Both the position numbers and the translations under genes were made by a program. From positions 124,001-188,000 of the forward strand of contig NZ_FXAT01000010.1 of the NCBI RefSeq assembly GCF_900177725.1: a stretch of DNA of 64,000 bases, read 5' to 3'. Source of the DNA: Paraburkholderia susongensis. Its GTDB lineage: Bacteria > Pseudomonadota > Gammaproteobacteria > Burkholderiales > Burkholderiaceae. Positions 61,211 through 64,000 of this stretch are shown here, in pieces. Position 1 is the stretch's first letter, and every line of letters starts with the position of its first letter. The notes beneath the pieces were generated by a model. That model ran no database searches. It saw only the letters and a program-made list of their open reading frames with translations, and was not told the DNA's origin.

Positions 61211-62326
61211 ATGCAAACGCAAACCCATCCGCTGATTGCCCCGACGCTCGGCACCGTCCGCAACATTACGAGTTTCCACTACGGTCCCGGCGGCGGACAG
61301 AAAATCTACATCCAGTCGTCGCTGCACGCGGACGAACTGCCCGGCATGCTCGTGTCGTGGGCGCTGCGCCGCAAGCTGGCCGCGCTCGAAGCCGCGGGCA
61401 AGCTGCGCGGCGAAGTCGTGATCGTGCCGGTGCCCAATCCGATCGGCCTGAACCAGCACCTGCTCGGTCATCTGATGGGGCGCTTCGAAACCGGCACGGC
61501 GGATAACTTCAACCGCAATTTCCACGACCTCGCGGCGCTCGTGCAACCGGACATCGAGTCGCGTCTGACCGACGACATCGACGCGAACCGCACGGCCATC
61601 CGCGAGGCAATGCGCGACGCGCTCGACGCGCAACAGCCCACCACCGAACTCGCGTCGCAACGCCTCGCGCTGCAAAAGCTCTCGTACGACGCCGACGTCG
61701 TGCTCGATCTGCACTGCGACTGGGAAGCCGCGATGCATCTGTACACGAACCCCGATCTGTGGCCCGATGTCGAGCCGCTCGCGCGCTATCTCGACGCGAA
61801 GGCGTCGCTGCTCGCGCTCAACTCGGTCGGCAATCCGTTCGATGAAATCCACAGCTTCTGCTGGTCGGATCTGCGCGGCCGTTTCGGCGAGCGCTTCCCG
61901 ATTCCGAACGGTTCGATCTCGGTCACGATCGAGCTGCGCGGCCAGCGCGAAGTGTCGTATGAGTACGCGGAGCACGACGCGCAGGCGATCGTCGAGTACC
62001 TGACCTCGCGCGGCGTGATCGATGGCGAGCCCGCCCCGCTGCCGCCGCTCGAATTCGCCGCGACGCCGCTCGCGGGCGCCGAGCCGCTCGTCGCGCCGAT
62101 CAGCGGCGTGCTCGTGTACCGCTGCGAAGTCGGCACCTGGGTCGACGTGGGCCACGAAATCGCCGATATCATCGATCCGTTGACGGACCGCGTCGTCACG
62201 GTCAAGAACAGTGTGGCCGGCGTGCTGTACGCGCGGCATCTCGCGCGCTTCGCGACGGCCGGGCTCGAGTTCGCGCGCATTGCCGGCGCGAAGGCGTTCA
62301 GAAGCGGCTCGCTGTTGAGCAACTGA
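61211..62326 (+). CDS. Succinylglutamate desuccinylase/aspartoacylase family protein
   Basis: 371 residues, longer than E. coli AstE by about 50. Zinc site IQSSLHADELPG (His, Glu) and VLDLHCDWEA (second His); catalytic-type Glu in SVTIELRGQR. This carboxypeptidase-like family removes acyl groups from N-succinylglutamate or N-acetylaspartate; the C-terminal biotinyl-lipoyl-like strand segment (APISGVLVYRCEVGTWVDVG) is seen in related members. Following a cationic amino-acid binding protein, a role in arginine/ornithine use is plausible but not proven. Confidence 0.85.
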   Translation: MQTQTHPLIAPTLGTVRNITSFHYGPGGGQKIYIQSSLHADELPGMLVSWALRRKLAALEAAGKLRGEVVIVPVPNPIGLNQHLLGHLMGRFETGTADNFNRNFHDLAALVQPDIESRLTDDIDANRTAIREAMRDALDAQQPTTELASQRLALQKLSYDADVVLDLHCDWEAAMHLYTNPDLWPDVEPLARYLDAKASLLALNSVGNPFDEIHSFCWSDLRGRFGERFPIPNGSISVTIELRGQREVSYEYAEHDAQAIVEYLTSRGVIDGEPAPLPPLEFAATPLAGAEPLVAPISGVLVYRCEVGTWVDVGHEIADIIDPLTDRVVTVKNSVAGVLYARHLARFATAGLEFARIAGAKAFRSGSLLSN

Positions 62327-62418
62327 CGCGTGCGGCGTGCGCGCGGTCGATTCACGCGGTTTCAACGCCTTGTTTGAAGCCAGCCGCGCAGACACGCCAT
62401 AACCGCAGCCATTGACTG

Positions 62419-62463
62419 AAAAAAGCGGATCGCCCGCCAACCCGGCGGGCGATCCGCTTTTTT
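62419..62463. terminator. Bidirectional intrinsic terminator
   Basis: A perfect 14-bp stem (GCGGATCGCCCGCC/GGCGGGCGATCCGC, loop AACCC) flanked by six A on the left and six T on the right, so it works in either direction. It lies 92 bases after the desuccinylase-family gene. The remaining 62464-62798 is the porin's leader region with no other clear element. Confidence 0.92.
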
Positions 62464-62798
62464 GCTTCCGCGCACCTGAGCGCGAGGCGCTAAGCCCAGC
62501 CTCCTCACCGTCACGCGAGCAACGAATCGATGAACGCGCATCGTTGCATGCGCCCCCGCCTCGCGAACTCCCCTCGTTACTCACACGCTTCATCCACATT
62601 CGCGCGAAAACCGATGAAGCCGTTGCCTTGCGCAAACCCGGCTCACCGCGCCAGTCGTTGTCGCGCCGATGCGACACAGCGTAAAAAAATCTTTGCTGTC
62701 ATATGGCTTACTCAGCGTTCCCTTAAATTGCCGCCCATCGCGCGACTTTGCCGCAGAGCAGCGCGCCGCGATCGCCCAATTTCTAACCGGAGAAGGTT

Positions 62799-63977
62799 TT
62801 GAACAAAAAGATTTTGACCGCCGCTACGTTTGCCGTCTTCGCCAACGCCGCTCACGCGCAAAGCAGCGTCACGCTGTATGGCTTGATCGATGCGGGTATC
62901 AGCTACGTCAACAACTCGAAGACGTCCACCGGCCACAGCAGCCTCACCAAGTTCGACGACGGCGTCTCGCAAGGCAGCCGTTGGGGCCTGCGTGGCACCG
63001 AAGATCTCGGTAACGGCCTGAAAGCGCTGTTCGTATTGGAGAACGGCTTCAGCAGCGCAAACGGCACGGCCGGCCAGGGCGGCGCGATGTTCGGCCGCCA
63101 GGCATTCGTCGGTCTCTCGCAGAACAACGTCGGCTCGCTGACGTTCGGCCGCCAGTACTCGTTCTCGACCGACTACATCGGCTCCAACTACTCGACCGGC
63201 GGCAACACCGTCGCGGGTAACTACGCTTACCACATCAACGACGTCGACCAGCTCACGTCGAGCCGCATCAACAACTCGGTCAAGTTCAGCAGCGCGAACT
63301 TCGCGGGCCTGACCTTCGGCGCGATGTACGGCTTCTCGAACACGGCGGGCGGCTTTGCCGGCACGCCGGGCACGGGCACGACCGCCGCACCGGTCGCAGG
63401 TTCGTCGCGCGCTTACAGCTTCGGCGCGAACTACGCCAACGGCCCGTTCGGCCTCGGCGTGGCGTACACGGACATCCGCTATCCGGGTCAGGCGTCGCCG
63501 TCGTTCTCGACTTCGCTGGCTAACGTGACCTTCCCGACGATCGGCACCGGTCAGATCCAGGATCTGCGCACGGTCGGCGTTGGCGGCCGTTACACGGTCG
63601 GCCCGGCGACGCTGTGGGCGCTCTACACGAACACGCGCCTCGCACCGGTCTCGGGCGAGTCGACGACGTTCGCCGCCTATGAAGCAGGCGCGAAGTACGC
63701 GGTCACGCCGGCCATCACGGCGGGCGCAGGCTACACGTACATGCACCTGAGCGGCGCGAACACGGGTCACTGGAACCAGGTGAACCTGAGCGGCGACTAT
63801 GCGCTCTCCAAGCGCACCGACGTGTACGTGCTCGGCATCTACCAGATCGCGTCGGGCCACAATGGCACGCAAGACCTGCAGGCACAGATCGGTTCGAGCA
63901 CGAGCTACTTCAGCACGTCGGGCGTCGGAGCGGACAACCAGCTCGCGTTCCGCATCGGTATGCGTCACAAGTTCTAA
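62799..63977 (+). CDS. Gram-negative porin
   Basis: 392 residues from TTG 62799, preceded by GGAGAAGG. Signal peptide KKILTAATFAVFANAAHA, mature protein starting QSSVTLYGLIDAGISY. Sixteen-strand beta-barrel pattern of the Burkholderia OmpC-like porins: SRWGLRGTEDLGNGLKALFVLENGF, FGRQAFVGLSQNNVGSLTFGRQ and the terminal Phe of GMRHKF for outer-membrane insertion. A trimeric general diffusion channel. Confidence 0.93.
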   Translation: MNKKILTAATFAVFANAAHAQSSVTLYGLIDAGISYVNNSKTSTGHSSLTKFDDGVSQGSRWGLRGTEDLGNGLKALFVLENGFSSANGTAGQGGAMFGRQAFVGLSQNNVGSLTFGRQYSFSTDYIGSNYSTGGNTVAGNYAYHINDVDQLTSSRINNSVKFSSANFAGLTFGAMYGFSNTAGGFAGTPGTGTTAAPVAGSSRAYSFGANYANGPFGLGVAYTDIRYPGQASPSFSTSLANVTFPTIGTGQIQDLRTVGVGGRYTVGPATLWALYTNTRLAPVSGESTTFAAYEAGAKYAVTPAITAGAGYTYMHLSGANTGHWNQVNLSGDYALSKRTDVYVLGIYQIASGHNGTQDLQAQIGSSTSYFSTSGVGADNQLAFRIGMRHKF

Positions 63978-64000
63978 GCGGATCGGTGCTCGAGGGGAAT

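Noticed and set aside
1..64000. CRISPR arrays, rRNA/tRNA genes, transposases, prophage or integron elements
   Set aside because: I read both strands for repeats and typical motifs and found none; short tandem repeats present are too few and too short for CRISPR. tRNA genes cannot be fully excluded by eye.

Overview
The window is chromosomal DNA of a Burkholderiaceae member, most likely Paraburkholderia or a close relative. Coding GC is very high, and the porin, PcaF-type thiolase, PcaR-type IclR regulator, phn cluster and many LysR/GntR/TetR regulators with catabolic modules are all in that style. I see no rRNA, tRNA, CRISPR array, transposase or phage gene. It looks like a metabolic-island stretch rather than a mobile element.

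Layout. 1-3750: sugar ABC transporter (binding-protein tail, two permeases), a mandelate-racemase-type enolase-superfamily enzyme and an L-rhamnose-mutarotase-like protein. 3763-4947 (minus): a tryptophanyl-tRNA synthetase preceded by a 13-residue leader peptide with tandem Trp codons and three mutually exclusive hairpins, i.e. a transcription attenuator. 5334-10408: bestrophin-like membrane protein, CPA1 Na+/H+ antiporter, secreted protein, isochorismatase-like protein lacking the usual Cys, and an AAC(3)-type acetyltransferase. 10507-17903 (minus): a seven-gene operon joining a Pot-type ABC transporter to an acyl-CoA ligase, an enoyl-CoA hydratase and an acrylyl-CoA-reductase-like enzyme, with a divergent TetR regulator. 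18953-24302: cupin, hydrolase, HxlR/SDR pair, BON protein, DUF2252 protein.

24641-29194: a DapA-family lyase divergent from an aspartate carbamoyltransferase that carries an N-terminal Cro/C1-type helix-turn-helix. The same 13-bp palindrome lies at its promoter and inside its gene, suggesting self-regulation. An esterase and an NAD(P)H:quinone oxidoreductase follow. 29265-35975: LysR regulators, an acyltransferase, an aldo/keto reductase, a response regulator divergent from a histidine kinase, and a GNAT protein. 36042-37244: PcaF thiolase with an IclR-type operator upstream.

37629-43331 (minus): GntR regulator, ltnD, otnK, otnC, otnI and denD, enough to take L-threonate and D-erythronate to dihydroxyacetone phosphate. 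43560-47992: PcaR-like regulator, MFS transporter, M20 amidohydrolase and LysR regulator. 48007-56369: carbon-phosphorus lyase cluster, phnF-DUF1045-phnN (minus) divergent from phnGHIJKLM (plus) around an 18-bp palindrome. 56427-59482 (minus): a Pot-type periplasmic binding protein overlapping a membrane diguanylate cyclase, resembling the Vibrio NspS/MbaA sensing pair. 60085-63977: cationic amino-acid binding protein, succinylglutamate desuccinylase/aspartoacylase-family protein and a porin.

The most novel-looking signals are the attenuator in front of trpS, the HTH-fused aspartate carbamoyltransferase with duplicated putative operator, and the binding-protein/diguanylate-cyclase pair.
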